A stretch of 64,000 nucleotides of DNA from Azoarcus olearius (lineage in GTDB: Bacteria > Pseudomonadota > Gammaproteobacteria > Burkholderiales > Rhodocyclaceae), in assembly GCF_001682385.1 (NCBI RefSeq), contig NZ_CP016210.1:1612001-1676000 (forward strand), written 5' to 3'. Below, piece by piece: positions 39,032 to 48,399 of the stretch (its first letter is position 1; each line of letters begins with the position of its first letter). Made by a program: the position numbers and the translations under genes. The notes under the pieces were generated by a model, which was not told the origin of the DNA, did no database searches, and worked only from the letters and a program-made list of their open reading frames with translations.

Positions 39032-39673
39032 TCAGGCGGTCTTGTCGCGGAACAGGCACAGGTCGCGCACGATGCACGCGGCGCAGTTGGGTTTGCGCGC
39101 GGTACAGACGTAACGCCCGTGCAGGATCAGCCAGTGGTGGGCGTCGAGCAGGAAGGCCTTGGGCACGCGCTTGAGCAGCGACTGCTCGACCGCAATCACG
39201 TCCTTGCCCGGGGCGAGCCCGGTGCGGTTGGCGAGGCGGAAGATGTGCGTATCGACCGCCATCACGGGCTCGCGGAAGATGGTGTTGAGCACCACGTTCG
39301 CGGTCTTGCGACCCACGCCCGGTAGCGCTTCGAGCGCCTCGCGGTCGCGCGGCACTTCGCCGCCATGGCGCTCCAGCAGCAGGCGCGACAGCGCCACGGT
39401 GTTCTTGGCCTTGTTGCGAAAAAGGCCGATGGTCTTGATGTAGTCCGCCACGCCTTCTTCGCCCAGCGCCAGCATGGCTTCGGGCGTGGGCGCGGCGGCA
39501 AACAGCTTGCGGGTCGCGAGGTTCACGCTCTTGTCGGTGGCCTGCGCGGAGAGCACCACGGCGACCAGCAACTGGTAGGGCGTCTGGTACTCGAGTTCAG
39601 TCTTCGGTTCGGGGTTGGCGGCGGCGAGGCGACTGAAGAACTCCCGGATCGCCTCGCGTTTCATCAACGCCAT
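39032..39673 (-). CDS. nth: Endonuclease III (DNA glycosylase/AP lyase)
   Basis: Base excision repair enzyme that removes oxidised pyrimidines. It has 213 residues. The helix-hairpin-helix is LPGVGRKTANVVL with the catalytic lysine, followed by the catalytic aspartate in AVDTHIFRL. The [4Fe-4S] loop is complete at the C-terminus with the C-x6-C-x2-C-x5-C spacing (CTARKPNCAACIVRDLC). It follows rnfE by one base, the same rnfABCDGE-nth order as in E. coli. Confidence 0.96.
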   Translation of the reverse strand: MALMKREAIREFFSRLAAANPEPKTELEYQTPYQLLVAVVLSAQATDKSVNLATRKLFAAAPTPEAMLALGEEGVADYIKTIGLFRNKAKNTVALSRLLLERHGGEVPRDREALEALPGVGRKTANVVLNTIFREPVMAVDTHIFRLANRTGLAPGKDVIAVEQSLLKRVPKAFLLDAHHWLILHGRYVCTARKPNCAACIVRDLCLFRDKTA

Positions 39674-39674
39674 T

Positions 39675-40388
39675 TCAGGCTCCCGCGCCGGCTTCGGCGG
39701 GGCTGCCGGCCCGGGCGGGTTCTGCTGCCGGCGGGCGGGCCTGCAGGCGCGCCGCGCGACGGGTGTTGATCGCGTTGTAGGCGGCGATCAGGCATCCGAG
39801 CGCGAAGAACGCACCGGGCGGCAGGATGGCGACGAGAAAGCCGGGATAGTCGTCGCCGAACACGCTGAGCGCGCTCGCGTCGGGGATGATCATCTCGATG
39901 CCCGCGAACAGCGTGCCGCTACCGAGCAGCTCGCGCAGGCCGCCCAGCAAGGCCAGCACCCACACCAGCCCGCAACCCATCATCACCGCATCCACCGTGG
40001 AGGACAGCGGGTCGTTCTTGGCGGCGTAGGCTTCGACGCGCGCCAGCACGATGCAGTTGGTGACGATCAGCGGGATGAAGATGCCGAGCACGAGGTAGAG
40101 GCTGTGCAGGTAGGCGTTGAAGCTGAGGTCTACCACGGTGACCAGCGCGGCGATGATCAGTACGAACACCGGAATCCGGATTTCGTATGGAATGAAGTTG
40201 CGCAGCGTGGCCACCGCAAGGTTGGACAGGGCCATCACCAGCAGCGTGGCCAGGCCCAGGCTGACCGCATTGACCATGCTGGTGCTGATCGCAAGGATGG
40301 GGCACAGGCCGAGCAGTTGGGCGAGCCCGGTGTTCTGCTTCCACAGCCCGTTGCGGGCGATCTCGCGGAATTGCTGCATGTTCATCAT
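39675..40388 (-). CDS. rnfE: Rnf electron transport complex subunit E
   Basis: Integral membrane subunit of the Rnf (Rsx) complex, which couples electron flow between ferredoxin and NAD to ion movement. It has 237 residues and about six helices. The first helices read NTGLAQLLGLCPILAISTS, with the cysteine that helps bind a cluster with RnfA, and the second repeat has PLIVTNCIVLARVEA. The ATG at 40388 overlaps the rnfG stop by 4 bases. The C-terminal tail is Ala/Pro-rich. nth follows at once. Confidence 0.94.
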   Translation of the reverse strand: MMNMQQFREIARNGLWKQNTGLAQLLGLCPILAISTSMVNAVSLGLATLLVMALSNLAVATLRNFIPYEIRIPVFVLIIAALVTVVDLSFNAYLHSLYLVLGIFIPLIVTNCIVLARVEAYAAKNDPLSSTVDAVMMGCGLVWVLALLGGLRELLGSGTLFAGIEMIIPDASALSVFGDDYPGFLVAILPPGAFFALGCLIAAYNAINTRRAARLQARPPAAEPARAGSPAEAGAGA

Positions 40389-41059
40389 CGGCCGGCTCCC
40401 GGGTTGCGGCCGCCCTGGGCGGCAAACAGCGCGTCGCGGTTGTGCTGGACATAGTCCACCGCCCTGCCCACCGCGCGGCTGACGGCGCGGGCGCTGATGG
40501 TGGCGCCGGCGCGATAGTCGAAGGCGCCGCCGTCCTTGCGCACGGTCCAGCGCTCCAGCGGCAGGCTGGCGGCATCCAGCCCGGCGAATTGCGCGATCCA
40601 CGGCGCGTGCTTGTTGCGGTCCTTGGCAAGCTCGACGTAGTCGCCCAGTCCGGGCGTTTCCTTGTGGCGCGTAACGCGCGCGCCAAGCAGGCGGCCGTCC
40701 GCAGCCACCGCCACGATCAGCCCGATGCGGCCGGCGTAGCCGTCTGGTGCCTCGGCTTCGACGACCAATGCCACCGGCTCACCACCGCGCCGCGCCCGCC
40801 ACACCCGGGCGTCGTCGAAACCGAGCGCCGCGGCGGCGCCGGGGCGCAGCACGTCGTCGAGCAGGGCGTTGTCGTAGCTGCCGGGCGGCAGGATTTCGCC
40901 GACCAGGGCAAGCTGGGCCTGCTGCACCGAAGCCTCGATCGCGGGCCGGGTTGCGTTGTAGGTGAAGGCCATCAGCGCGGTGAACACCACGGTGAACACC
41001 AGCATGATCGCCGAGGTGCGCAGCGAGGTGCGGGCGGCGCCGTAACGGGCGGTGGTCAT
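40385..41059 (-). CDS. rnfG: Rnf electron transport complex subunit G (FMN-binding)
   Basis: Periplasm-facing flavoprotein anchored by one N-terminal helix (about 14-34), 224 residues. The covalent FMN site is Thr187 in RAGATISA, and the conserved ETPGLGD motif at 134-140 is present. The start overlaps the end of rnfD by 4 bases, so the long open frame upstream in the same phase is not part of this gene. Confidence 0.93.
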   Translation of the reverse strand: MTTARYGAARTSLRTSAIMLVFTVVFTALMAFTYNATRPAIEASVQQAQLALVGEILPPGSYDNALLDDVLRPGAAAALGFDDARVWRARRGGEPVALVVEAEAPDGYAGRIGLIVAVAADGRLLGARVTRHKETPGLGDYVELAKDRNKHAPWIAQFAGLDAASLPLERWTVRKDGGAFDYRAGATISARAVSRAVGRAVDYVQHNRDALFAAQGGRNPGAGR

Positions 41060-42063
41060 GACGGCCGGCCTCCGCGATGGCCGAACACGCGCGGCTGCGT
41101 CTTCATGTCGATCAGTGGTACGCACATGTTCATCAGCAGAACGCCGAACGCAATGCCTTCCGGATAGGCGCCGAAGTTGCGGATGAGCCAGGCGATGCAC
41201 GCGACACCGGCGGCGAACACCAGCTTGCCGCGCGGGGTGGTGGCCGCGCTGACGGGATCGGTGACGATGAAGAAGGCGCCGAGCATGGCGCCGCCGCTGG
41301 CGAGATGGAACAGCGGCGAGGCGAAGCGCACCGGGTCCGCCAGCCAGAAGGCACCGGAAATCAGCGCCAGCGCGGCCAGAAAGCCCACCGGCAGGTGCCA
41401 GGTGATGGTGCGGGTGGCAAGTAGTACCACGCCGCCGATGAAGTAGCCCGCCGCGACCCATTCCCAGCCGCGGCCGCCGGCAAAGCCGAAGGCGTCGAGT
41501 GCACGCACGCTGGCCACGCTTGCCTCCGGCGCGCGCAGGCCGGTACGCAGGGTGTCGAGCGCAGTCGCGCCGGTGACCGCGTCAATTTCGCGCGTGCCGC
41601 CGAGGATGAGCTGCAGCTGCGTGGCGAAGTCGAGCTGGCCCGCCGCCGGCCATTGCGACATCAGCGCCGGGTAGGCGACGATCATCGTGCAGTAGGCGGC
41701 CATGGCCGGATTGAACGGGTTCTGCCCAAGGCCGCCGTACAGATGCTTGGCGCCCATCACCGCGATCAGGACCGCCAGCGTGGTCAGCCACCACGGCACG
41801 ATGGGCGGAAAACACAGCGCCACCAGCCACGCGGTGACCAGCGCCGAGCCGTCGCTGAGCGCGGCCGCGGCGGGCTTGCGCCGCAGCGCCAGGATGGCGG
41901 CCTCGCCCGCGAGTGCGGCGACGCTGGCGATCGCGAGATTTACCAGGATGCCGGGGCCGATCTGCCACACGTACAGCGCGATGCCCGGCAGCAGGGCCGC
42001 AAGCACGGTGAGCATCACGCGCTGGACGCTGGCCGGCCGGCGGATGTAGGGAGAATGCATCAT
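41056..42063 (-). CDS. rnfD: Rnf electron transport complex subunit D
   Basis: Membrane flavoprotein of the Rnf complex, 335 residues with about nine or ten helices, related to NqrB. Covalent FMN is expected on Thr167 in DAVTGAT. Other family text is GGLGQNPFNPAM near 110 and FFIVTDPVSAATTP, then YPEGIAFGVLLMN near the end. Two ATG codons are adjacent at the start; the one at 42063 gives the ATGA overlap with rnfC seen at the other rnf junctions from rnfB to rnfE. Confidence 0.94.
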   Translation of the reverse strand: MMHSPYIRRPASVQRVMLTVLAALLPGIALYVWQIGPGILVNLAIASVAALAGEAAILALRRKPAAAALSDGSALVTAWLVALCFPPIVPWWLTTLAVLIAVMGAKHLYGGLGQNPFNPAMAAYCTMIVAYPALMSQWPAAGQLDFATQLQLILGGTREIDAVTGATALDTLRTGLRAPEASVASVRALDAFGFAGGRGWEWVAAGYFIGGVVLLATRTITWHLPVGFLAALALISGAFWLADPVRFASPLFHLASGGAMLGAFFIVTDPVSAATTPRGKLVFAAGVACIAWLIRNFGAYPEGIAFGVLLMNMCVPLIDMKTQPRVFGHRGGRPS

Positions 42064-43718
42064 GACTCGTTGTCCGGCGTGGCGACGGGGGCGGCGCCTG
42101 TTTCGAGCGCCGCTTTGCGGCGCGCTTCCACCGCGGCGATTTCCGCCTGCACCGCGGGGCTGAGGTTGTCGGTGTTGCGCACTTCGACCGTGTCCTTCTG
42201 CGCCTTGGCGCGCGCCAGCGCGGCGGCGATCAGGGCCTTCTTGGCGTCGTCCGCGGCAGGGGCATCTCCCGCAGCGGGGGCTTCCTCGGCCAGCTTGCTG
42301 CGGGTTTCGGCGGCCTTGGCGGCCAGACGGGCGGCTTTCTCGGCCTTCTCGCGTTCCTGCCGGAAGTTGCGGAACTCGAAGCGTTCGCGCGCCGCGTCGG
42401 CCGCGTCCTTGTCGCGCTCACGCGCCCAGATCTCGCCCTTGGAGAAGCGGAAGTAATCGACCAGCGGAATGTGCGCCGGGCACACGTAGGCGCAGCAGCC
42501 GCATTCGATGCAGTCGAACAGGTGGTATTCCTGCGCCTTGCCGAAATTGCGTGCGCGGCCGAACCAGTACAGCTCGAAGGGCTGCAACTCGGCCGGGCAG
42601 GCGCGCGCGCATTCGCCGCAGCGGATGCAGGGCTGTTCCGGCGGCGGCGGCGGGAACAGGGCGGGGGACGCGGCAATCACGCAGTTGGTGGCCTTGACCA
42701 CCGGAACGTCGAGGCGCGGCAGCGCGAACCCCATCATCGGGCCGCCCATCAGGTAGCGGTCGGTATCGCCGGCGGGCTGCGCCAGCGAGAGCAGATCCTG
42801 GATCGGGGTGCCGATCGCCACTTCGTAGTTGCCGGGGCGCGCGACGCTGCCGGTCAGCGTGACCACGCGCGACACCAGCGGTTCGCCGTGCGCGATGGCA
42901 CGGTACACCGCATGCGCGGTGCCGACGTTGAAGCACTGGACGCCGAAGTCGCCGCCGAGCTTGCCGTAGGGAATCTCGATGCCGGTAAGCACGCGGATGA
43001 GCTGTTTTTCGCCGCCCGCGGGGTACAGCGCCGGAACCGCCACCACCTCGGCCTCGCTGCCGGCGGCGGCGCGCATCGCGGCGATGGCTTCCGGCTTGTT
43101 GTCCTCGATGCCGACGATGAGGCGCTGGGCGCCGATCAGTTCGCGCAGCACGGCGGCGCCGGCGAGGATGTCGGCCGCGCGTTCGCGCATCAGGCGGTCG
43201 TCGCAGGTGATCCACGGTTCGCACTCGGCGCCGTTCAGGATCAGGGTCTCCACGCCCTTGCCGCGGCCCAGCTTGACGTGGCTGGGGAAGGTCGCCCCGC
43301 CCAGTCCGACAATGCCGCAGTCGCGCAGGTGGGCGAGGGTGGCGTCGCGTCCGGCGGCGCGGTGGTCGAAGGGCTGGTGTTCGATCCAGCGGTCCTCGCC
43401 GTCGGGGGCGATGATGACGCAGCGCGTATCCAGCCCCGAGGGGTGGGCCATCGGCCGCGGTGCGATCTCGACCACGGTGCCGGAGGTGGGGGCATGCACC
43501 GCGGTGCCGAGCGGACCGTCGGCCGCGCCGATGCGCTCGCCCTTCAGCACCCGCTGGCCGGGAGCGACCAGGCAGCGCGCGGTGGCGCGAATGCTCTGTC
43601 GCAGCGGCACCACCAGCTGGGCTGGCAGCGGCGCGGCGACGATGGCGGCGCCGGCGGATTCTTCCTTGTGGGCGGCGGGCTTGATGCCGCCGCGAAAACT
43701 GAACAGGCGTCCGATCAT
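42060..43718 (-). CDS. rnfC: Rnf electron transport complex subunit C
   Basis: NADH-reactive subunit of Rnf, related to NuoF, 552 residues from [15 protein letters not shown] glycine-rich nucleotide/FMN region ([12 protein letters not shown]) is present. Two [4Fe-4S] motifs follow: [12 protein letters not shown] and [12 protein letters not shown]. After them comes a highly charged Ala/Lys/Glu coiled tail of about 130 residues, common in proteobacterial RnfC. It overlaps rnfB and rnfD by 4 bases each. Confidence 0.94.
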   Translation of the reverse strand: MIGRLFSFRGGIKPAAHKEESAGAAIVAAPLPAQLVVPLRQSIRATARCLVAPGQRVLKGERIGAADGPLGTAVHAPTSGTVVEIAPRPMAHPSGLDTRCVIIAPDGEDRWIEHQPFDHRAAGRDATLAHLRDCGIVGLGGATFPSHVKLGRGKGVETLILNGAECEPWITCDDRLMRERAADILAGAAVLRELIGAQRLIVGIEDNKPEAIAAMRAAAGSEAEVVAVPALYPAGGEKQLIRVLTGIEIPYGKLGGDFGVQCFNVGTAHAVYRAIAHGEPLVSRVVTLTGSVARPGNYEVAIGTPIQDLLSLAQPAGDTDRYLMGGPMMGFALPRLDVPVVKATNCVIAASPALFPPPPPEQPCIRCGECARACPAELQPFELYWFGRARNFGKAQEYHLFDCIECGCCAYVCPAHIPLVDYFRFSKGEIWARERDKDAADAARERFEFRNFRQEREKAEKAARLAAKAAETRSKLAEEAPAAGDAPAADDAKKALIAAALARAKAQKDTVEVRNTDNLSPAVQAEIAAVEARRKAALETGAAPVATPDNES

Positions 43719-44266
43719 GCTGCCTTCCTGATCTCGACGACCGGGTATTTCCAGCGCCAGGTCTGCACGGTTTCGCGTACCGGCTCCATGTAGATGCAGT
43801 CGACCGGGCAGGGCGCGACGCAGAGTTCGCAGCCGGTGCACAGCGGATCGACCACGGTGTGCATCTGCTTGGCGGCGCCGACGATGGCGTCCACCGGGCA
43901 GGCCTGCAGGCACAGCGTGCAGCCGATGCAGACGTTTTCGTCGATGTAGGCCACCGCCTTCGGCTTTTCCTCGCCATGCTCGGCCGACAGCGGCTTGAAC
44001 TCGCGGCCCAGCAGATCCGCGAGCTTGCGCACGCCTTCCTCGCCGCCCGGCGGGCATTGGTTGATGTCGGCCTCGCCCTGGGCGATGGCCTGCGCGTAGG
44101 GCTTGCAGCCGGGGTAGCCGCACTGGCCGCACTGGGTTTGCGGCAGGATCGCGTCGATCTTGTCGACCAGCGGGTCGCCTTCGACGCGGAAGCGGATCGC
44201 GGCAAAGCCGAGCGCCGCGCCGAGCACTACCGCGATGGCGGCCATGACGAGAAGGGCAGACAGCAT
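43715..44266 (-). CDS. rnfB: Rnf electron transport complex subunit B
   Basis: Ferredoxin-like subunit that takes or gives electrons at the cytoplasmic side. It has 183 residues: an N-terminal membrane helix, a four-cysteine cluster (Cys46, Cys49, Cys54, Cys71 in CGQCGYPGC and QCPPGG), then two ferredoxin motifs, [12 protein letters not shown] and [12 protein letters not shown]. It lies 8 bases after rnfA and overlaps rnfC by 4. Confidence 0.95.
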   Translation of the reverse strand: MLSALLVMAAIAVVLGAALGFAAIRFRVEGDPLVDKIDAILPQTQCGQCGYPGCKPYAQAIAQGEADINQCPPGGEEGVRKLADLLGREFKPLSAEHGEEKPKAVAYIDENVCIGCTLCLQACPVDAIVGAAKQMHTVVDPLCTGCELCVAPCPVDCIYMEPVRETVQTWRWKYPVVEIRKAA

Positions 44267-44274
44267 CTGGGGGC

Positions 44275-44859
44275 TCAGTGGAAACGGTCGAGGCCGGCAA
44301 AGCCCATGAAAGCGAGACTCATGAAGCCGGCGGTGATCATCGCGATCGCGGTGCCGCGGAAGGGCTGCGGCACGTCGGCGCCCTCAAGCCGCTCGCGGAT
44401 GCCGGCGAACAGCACCAGCGCGAACGTGAAGCCCACCGAGGAGCCGAACCCGAACAGCAGCGATTCGAGCAGGTTGTGGCCGAGGCCGACGTTGAGCAGC
44501 GGAACGCCGAGCACCGCGCAGTTGGTGGTGATCAGCGGCAGGTAGATGCCGAGCACCTGATGCAGCAGCGGGCTGGTCTTCTGGATGACGAGTTCGGTCA
44601 GCTGCACGATGGCGGCGATCACCACGATGAACGCCAGCGTGCGCAGGTAGCCGAGGTCCGCCGGGACCAGCAGGTAGTGGTCGATCAGGTAGCTGCTGCC
44701 GGCGCCCAGGGTCAGCACGAAGGTGGTGGCGGCGCCCATGCCGATCGCCGTTTCAAGCTTCTTCGACACGCCCATGAAGGGGCACAGCCCGAGGATGCGG
44801 ACGAAGACGACGTTGTTGACCAGAACGGCGCCGATGACGACGAAAAGATAGCTGCTCAT
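44275..44859 (-). CDS. rnfA: Rnf electron transport complex subunit A
   Basis: First gene of the rnf operon. It encodes a six-helix membrane protein of 194 residues homologous to RnfE and NqrE. Conserved text includes [20 protein letters not shown], with the cluster cysteine in helix 1, and [13 protein letters not shown] with the second. A hairpin-containing promoter candidate precedes it. Confidence 0.96.
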   Translation of the reverse strand: MSSYLFVVIGAVLVNNVVFVRILGLCPFMGVSKKLETAIGMGAATTFVLTLGAGSSYLIDHYLLVPADLGYLRTLAFIVVIAAIVQLTELVIQKTSPLLHQVLGIYLPLITTNCAVLGVPLLNVGLGHNLLESLLFGFGSSVGFTFALVLFAGIRERLEGADVPQPFRGTAIAMITAGFMSLAFMGFAGLDRFH

Positions 44860-44885
44860 GGGGGGCGGCAGGGGTGAATCGGCGG

Positions 44886-44915
44886 ATTATCGCGCGCCGT
44901 GCGCGCTCGCCACAA
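44886..44915 (-). promoter_or_regulatory. Possible promoter of the rnf operon
   Basis: On the minus strand TTGTGG (44915-44910) and GATAAT (44891-44886) are 18 bases apart, 27 bases before the rnfA ATG. The spacer contains a GCGCGC-CGT-GCGCGC inverted repeat that could be a protein site or chance in GC-rich DNA. Confidence 0.4.
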
Positions 44916-44942
44916 CCCTGTCCGCGCAAGAATCCCCGATGT

Positions 44943-45572
44943 TTATGACAGCGGATGCAGCCGGCTCTGGCGCGGCAGGTGGCGGGTGAGGAAATCCATC
45001 TGGTCGGCGAGGATGTTGCGGTTGCACAGGATGAGGTACTCCGCCTTGTTCGGCACGTAGGGCGCGTACAGCAGCGCCATCCGCGCCTGTTCCGGCGTGC
45101 GGCCGCTCTTGCGCTGGTTGCAGGGGCGGCAGGCGGTGACCACGTTCATCCAGATGTCGCGTCCGCCTTGCGATACCGGGCAGACGTGGTCGCGCGTGAG
45201 CTGGCTGCCCGGCAGGCGGTGTCCGCAGTAGGCGCACAGGTGGCGGTCGCGGCGGAAAAGCTCACGGTTGTTCAGCGGCGGCGTCTGGCGCAGCGCGCCG
45301 GGCAGCAAGGCGCGGCCCTTGATCGCGATGATGCTCTGGGTGGTGATTTCGGAGCGCTGCCCGGTGGCGCGGCAGATGCCGCCCAGGAAGCGGAAGCTGC
45401 GGTCGCCGATGCTCCACGCCACCTGATCGCGCGCATGGTAGTGGCAGGCGGTCTGCCAGCTGATCCAGCGGTGGGGGTTGCCGTGGACGTCGAGCGACAG
45501 GATCCACGGGTGGTAACCCTCGCCCGGGGATTCTTCGGTTCCGATCAACAACGCGCCGGGTTCGCTCAGCAC
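44943..45572 (-). CDS. HNH endonuclease family protein
   Basis: Protein of about 209 residues with a C-terminal HNH nuclease fold. The zinc pair is CAYCG and CRPCN, and the catalytic core reads LTRDHVCPVSQGG with a following asparagine. The N-terminal half (GYHPWILSLDVHGNPHRWISW) is not a domain I can name. I prefer the GTG at 45572, which has GGAGG 4 bases before it. An ATG at 45620 would add 16 residues. The gene stands alone upstream of rnf on the same strand, with no restriction or phage genes beside it, so a role in DNA repair or defence is open. Confidence 0.8.
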   Translation of the reverse strand: MLSEPGALLIGTEESPGEGYHPWILSLDVHGNPHRWISWQTACHYHARDQVAWSIGDRSFRFLGGICRATGQRSEITTQSIIAIKGRALLPGALRQTPPLNNRELFRRDRHLCAYCGHRLPGSQLTRDHVCPVSQGGRDIWMNVVTACRPCNQRKSGRTPEQARMALLYAPYVPNKAEYLILCNRNILADQMDFLTRHLPRQSRLHPLS

Positions 45573-45692
45573 ACGTCCTCCGTCACAGAATGCGCGGCGC
45601 CCTTGGGGCCATGCCGCCACTGTCGACTCATCCCGACCGCGCGGGCGCGCGGCCGCCTGACTGGACTTAGAGTGCGTTTGCCATGCCGCGGT

Positions 45693-46259
45693 TCAGCCCG
45701 CGGGCACGGGTTTGCCGCCGGCAGGAGGCGGCGCCGTGATGCAGCCGGTATGGAACGACCAGTTGCCGCTGCGGCGGTCGTCGAAATAGTGACGCAAGGT
45801 CATCGCGATGGTGCGGAAGGCGATCTGCTCCCAGGGGATGTCGGCTTCGGCGAACAGCGCGACCTCGAGCGATTCCTCGCCCGGGCGGAAGTCGAGGTCG
45901 AGCAGGCGGGCCCGGTAGATGATGTGCACCTGGCTGATCGCCGGCACGTCGATCAGCGTGTACATCGGGCCTACCTCGATGCGCGCGCAGGCTTCTTCCA
46001 GCGTTTCGCGCGCCGCACCCTCGGCGGTGCTTTCCTCGTTTTCCATGAAGCCGGCCGGCAGCGTCCACATCCCGAGGCGGGGTTCGATGGCGCGGCGGCA
46101 CAGCAGGATGCGGTCTTCCCATTCGGCCAGGGCGCCCACCACGATCTTGGGGTTCTGGTAATGCACCGTGCTGCAAGTCGGGCACACATGGCGCGGCAGC
46201 GCGTCGCCCGGCGGAACGCGGAATTCGACGGTGGAACCACAACTCGAGCAGAACTTCAT
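45693..46259 (-). CDS. NUDIX hydrolase with N-terminal zinc ribbon
   Basis: Protein of 188 residues. A zinc ribbon (CSSCG, CPTC) opens the protein, then a Nudix box GFMENEESTAEGAARETLEEAC gives the REXXEE-type metal site, here RETLEEA. This zinc-ribbon layout is shared with NADH pyrophosphatase-like and related family members, but the NudC-specific motif after the box is not evident, so the substrate is uncertain. It is divergent from the HDOD-REC-GGDEF gene across 169 bp in which I see nothing firm. Confidence 0.85.
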   Translation of the reverse strand: MKFCSSCGSTVEFRVPPGDALPRHVCPTCSTVHYQNPKIVVGALAEWEDRILLCRRAIEPRLGMWTLPAGFMENEESTAEGAARETLEEACARIEVGPMYTLIDVPAISQVHIIYRARLLDLDFRPGEESLEVALFAEADIPWEQIAFRTIAMTLRHYFDDRRSGNWSFHTGCITAPPPAGGKPVPAG

Positions 46260-46428
46260 CGCGGGCGGGCGCTGCGGGCGGCAAGTGCAGGGAAGGCTTC
46301 GATTCTAGCCCGGTTCGCGCGCAGGGCGATGGCTGACAGCGTGGGCGAAGCCACGTAAAGTTCCACGGCGCGGCGCGCCATCCCCGAATGCGCACCGTCG
46401 CCGTATCCGAGATCGTCAGAAGGACACC

Positions 46429-48399
46429 ATGCCGCCTCTAGACATGCACCGCTTCGAGCAGCTCAAGGCCTCGGGCGAGTTGCCCTCGCCGCGCGGGGTG
46501 GCCCTCGCCATCATCCGCCTCACCCAGGAAGAAGAGGTCTCGATCCCGGAGCTGGCGCGCATCATCAAGAGCGACCCCGCGTTCGTCGGGCGCTTGATCA
46601 AGGCGGCCAACGGAACCGTGCCGCTCAACCGGCGCGCAATCGTGTCGGTGCAGGAAGCCCTGATGGTGCTCGGCCTGCCCGCCGTGCGCACGATGGCGCT
46701 CGGGTTTTCGCTGCTGTCCAACTACCGCAAGGGCGCCTGCGCGGGATTCGACTACGGCCGTTTCTGGTCGTCCTCGCTGCTGATGGCGCTGTCGATGCAG
46801 GTGCTGGTGCAGCGGGTGCGCGTGGTGGCGGCCGACGAAGCGTTCAGCGTCGGCCTGCTCGCGCGGGTGGGCGAACTCGCGCTCGCCACGCTGTATCCGG
46901 CCGACTACGGCCGCATCCTGCTTGAATCCCGCCGCTTTCCCGAACTGCGTCTGTTCGACCTCGAGCAGCAGGCCTTCGCGATGACCCACCGCGAGCTGTC
47001 CGCCGCGATGCTGGTGGACTGGGGGCTGCCGCCGATCTTCACCCAGCCGGTGATGTTCTTCGAGCAGGCAGACAAGGCCACCTTCACGGCCGAGAGCCGC
47101 GAGGCGCAGCTGATGGAGTGCCTCGGGCTGGCGCGCACGCTCGCCGAGCTGTGCCTCGCGCCGTCGGTGGAGCAGGCCTCGATGATGCCCGGCGTGCTCA
47201 AGCAGGCCGCGGCGCTCGGGCTGAACAAGGAAGACTTCGCCGCGGCCTGCGAGCGCATCGGCCGCGAGTGGATGGAGTGGGGCAAGCTGCTGCAGCTCGA
47301 AACGCTCGCGCCGCCGCAGTTCTCCGACCTGATCGAACGCAGCGGCGGCACGGGCCAGCCGGTTCCCGCGGCTTGCGCCGGGGCGGACAGCGGCGCCGAG
47401 GCTGCGGAAAGCGGCGCGCGCGATGGCGGCATGCGAGTGCTGGTGGTCGATGACGAGGCCTCGATCCGCAAGCTGATGTGCGCGGTGCTGGAGGAGGCCG
47501 GCCACACGGTGTTCGAGGCCGAGAACGGCCGCATCGGGCTGGAGCGCGCGCTCGACATCCAGCCCCACATGATGGTGCTCGACTGGGTGATGCCCGAGAT
47601 GGAGGGGCTGGAACTGGTGCGCGCGCTGCGCGCCACCAAGATCGGACGCAGCATCTACATCCTGTTGCTGACCAATGTGGAAGACGATGAGCGCCTGATC
47701 GAGGCCTTCGAGGTCGGCGCGGACGATTTCGTCACCAAGCCGGTCAAGCCGCGCGTGCTCGCCGCCCGCATGCGGGCCGGCCAGCGCGTGGTACGGCTGC
47801 AGCAGGAACTGGAGCGCGACCGCGAGGAAATCCGCCATTTCGCCGCCGAACTCGCGATCACCAACCGCCGCCTGCAGGAAGCGGCGCTGACCGACGCGTT
47901 GACCGGTTTTCCCAACCGCCGTTACGCGATCGACCGCATGCAGCAGGAATGGACCGCGGCGAAGCGTAACGGCCGGCCGCTGTCGTGCATGATCATCGAC
48001 CTCGACGGCTTCAAGCAGATCAACGATACCTACGGCCACGACGTCGGCGACATGGTGCTGCGGCAATCGGCCGATGCGCTGCGGCTGGCGCTGCGCGGCC
48101 AGGACGTCATCTGCCGTACCGGCGGCGACGAGTTCCTGGTCATCTGCCCCGACACCGACCTGGCACAAGGGTTGAGCTGCGCCGAGCGCCTGCGCGCCGC
48201 GGTCGATGCGCTCGCGATCGTCACCGGCGCCGACACCCTGGGGCTGACGATCAGCATCGGCGTCGCCGTGCGCGACGACAGCATGGCCGACCTCGACGCG
48301 CTGATGAAGCGCGCCGACCAGGGCGCTTACCTGGCCAAGCAGCGCGGCCGCAATTGCGTCGCCTCGGTGCAGGGCGGCGCCGCGGGAGCCCAGCGATGA
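46429..48399 (+). CDS. HDOD, receiver and GGDEF fusion (diguanylate cyclase)
   Basis: Cytoplasmic signalling protein of 656 residues with three parts in order: HDOD (about 1-280, IIKSDPAFVGRLIKAANG), receiver (about 335-455, phospho-Asp in MVLDWVMPEM and Lys in VTKPVKP), then a coiled linker and GGDEF (about 490-650). The active site GGDEF is exact, and an RxxD inhibitory site (RGQD) stands five residues before it. It is therefore expected to make c-di-GMP with product inhibition. It overlaps the next c-di-GMP gene by 4 bases and the pair leads into flhDC. Confidence 0.93.
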   Translation: MPPLDMHRFEQLKASGELPSPRGVALAIIRLTQEEEVSIPELARIIKSDPAFVGRLIKAANGTVPLNRRAIVSVQEALMVLGLPAVRTMALGFSLLSNYRKGACAGFDYGRFWSSSLLMALSMQVLVQRVRVVAADEAFSVGLLARVGELALATLYPADYGRILLESRRFPELRLFDLEQQAFAMTHRELSAAMLVDWGLPPIFTQPVMFFEQADKATFTAESREAQLMECLGLARTLAELCLAPSVEQASMMPGVLKQAAALGLNKEDFAAACERIGREWMEWGKLLQLETLAPPQFSDLIERSGGTGQPVPAACAGADSGAEAAESGARDGGMRVLVVDDEASIRKLMCAVLEEAGHTVFEAENGRIGLERALDIQPHMMVLDWVMPEMEGLELVRALRATKIGRSIYILLLTNVEDDERLIEAFEVGADDFVTKPVKPRVLAARMRAGQRVVRLQQELERDREEIRHFAAELAITNRRLQEAALTDALTGFPNRRYAIDRMQQEWTAAKRNGRPLSCMIIDLDGFKQINDTYGHDVGDMVLRQSADALRLALRGQDVICRTGGDEFLVICPDTDLAQGLSCAERLRAAVDALAIVTGADTLGLTISIGVAVRDDSMADLDALMKRADQGAYLAKQRGRNCVASVQGGAAGAQR

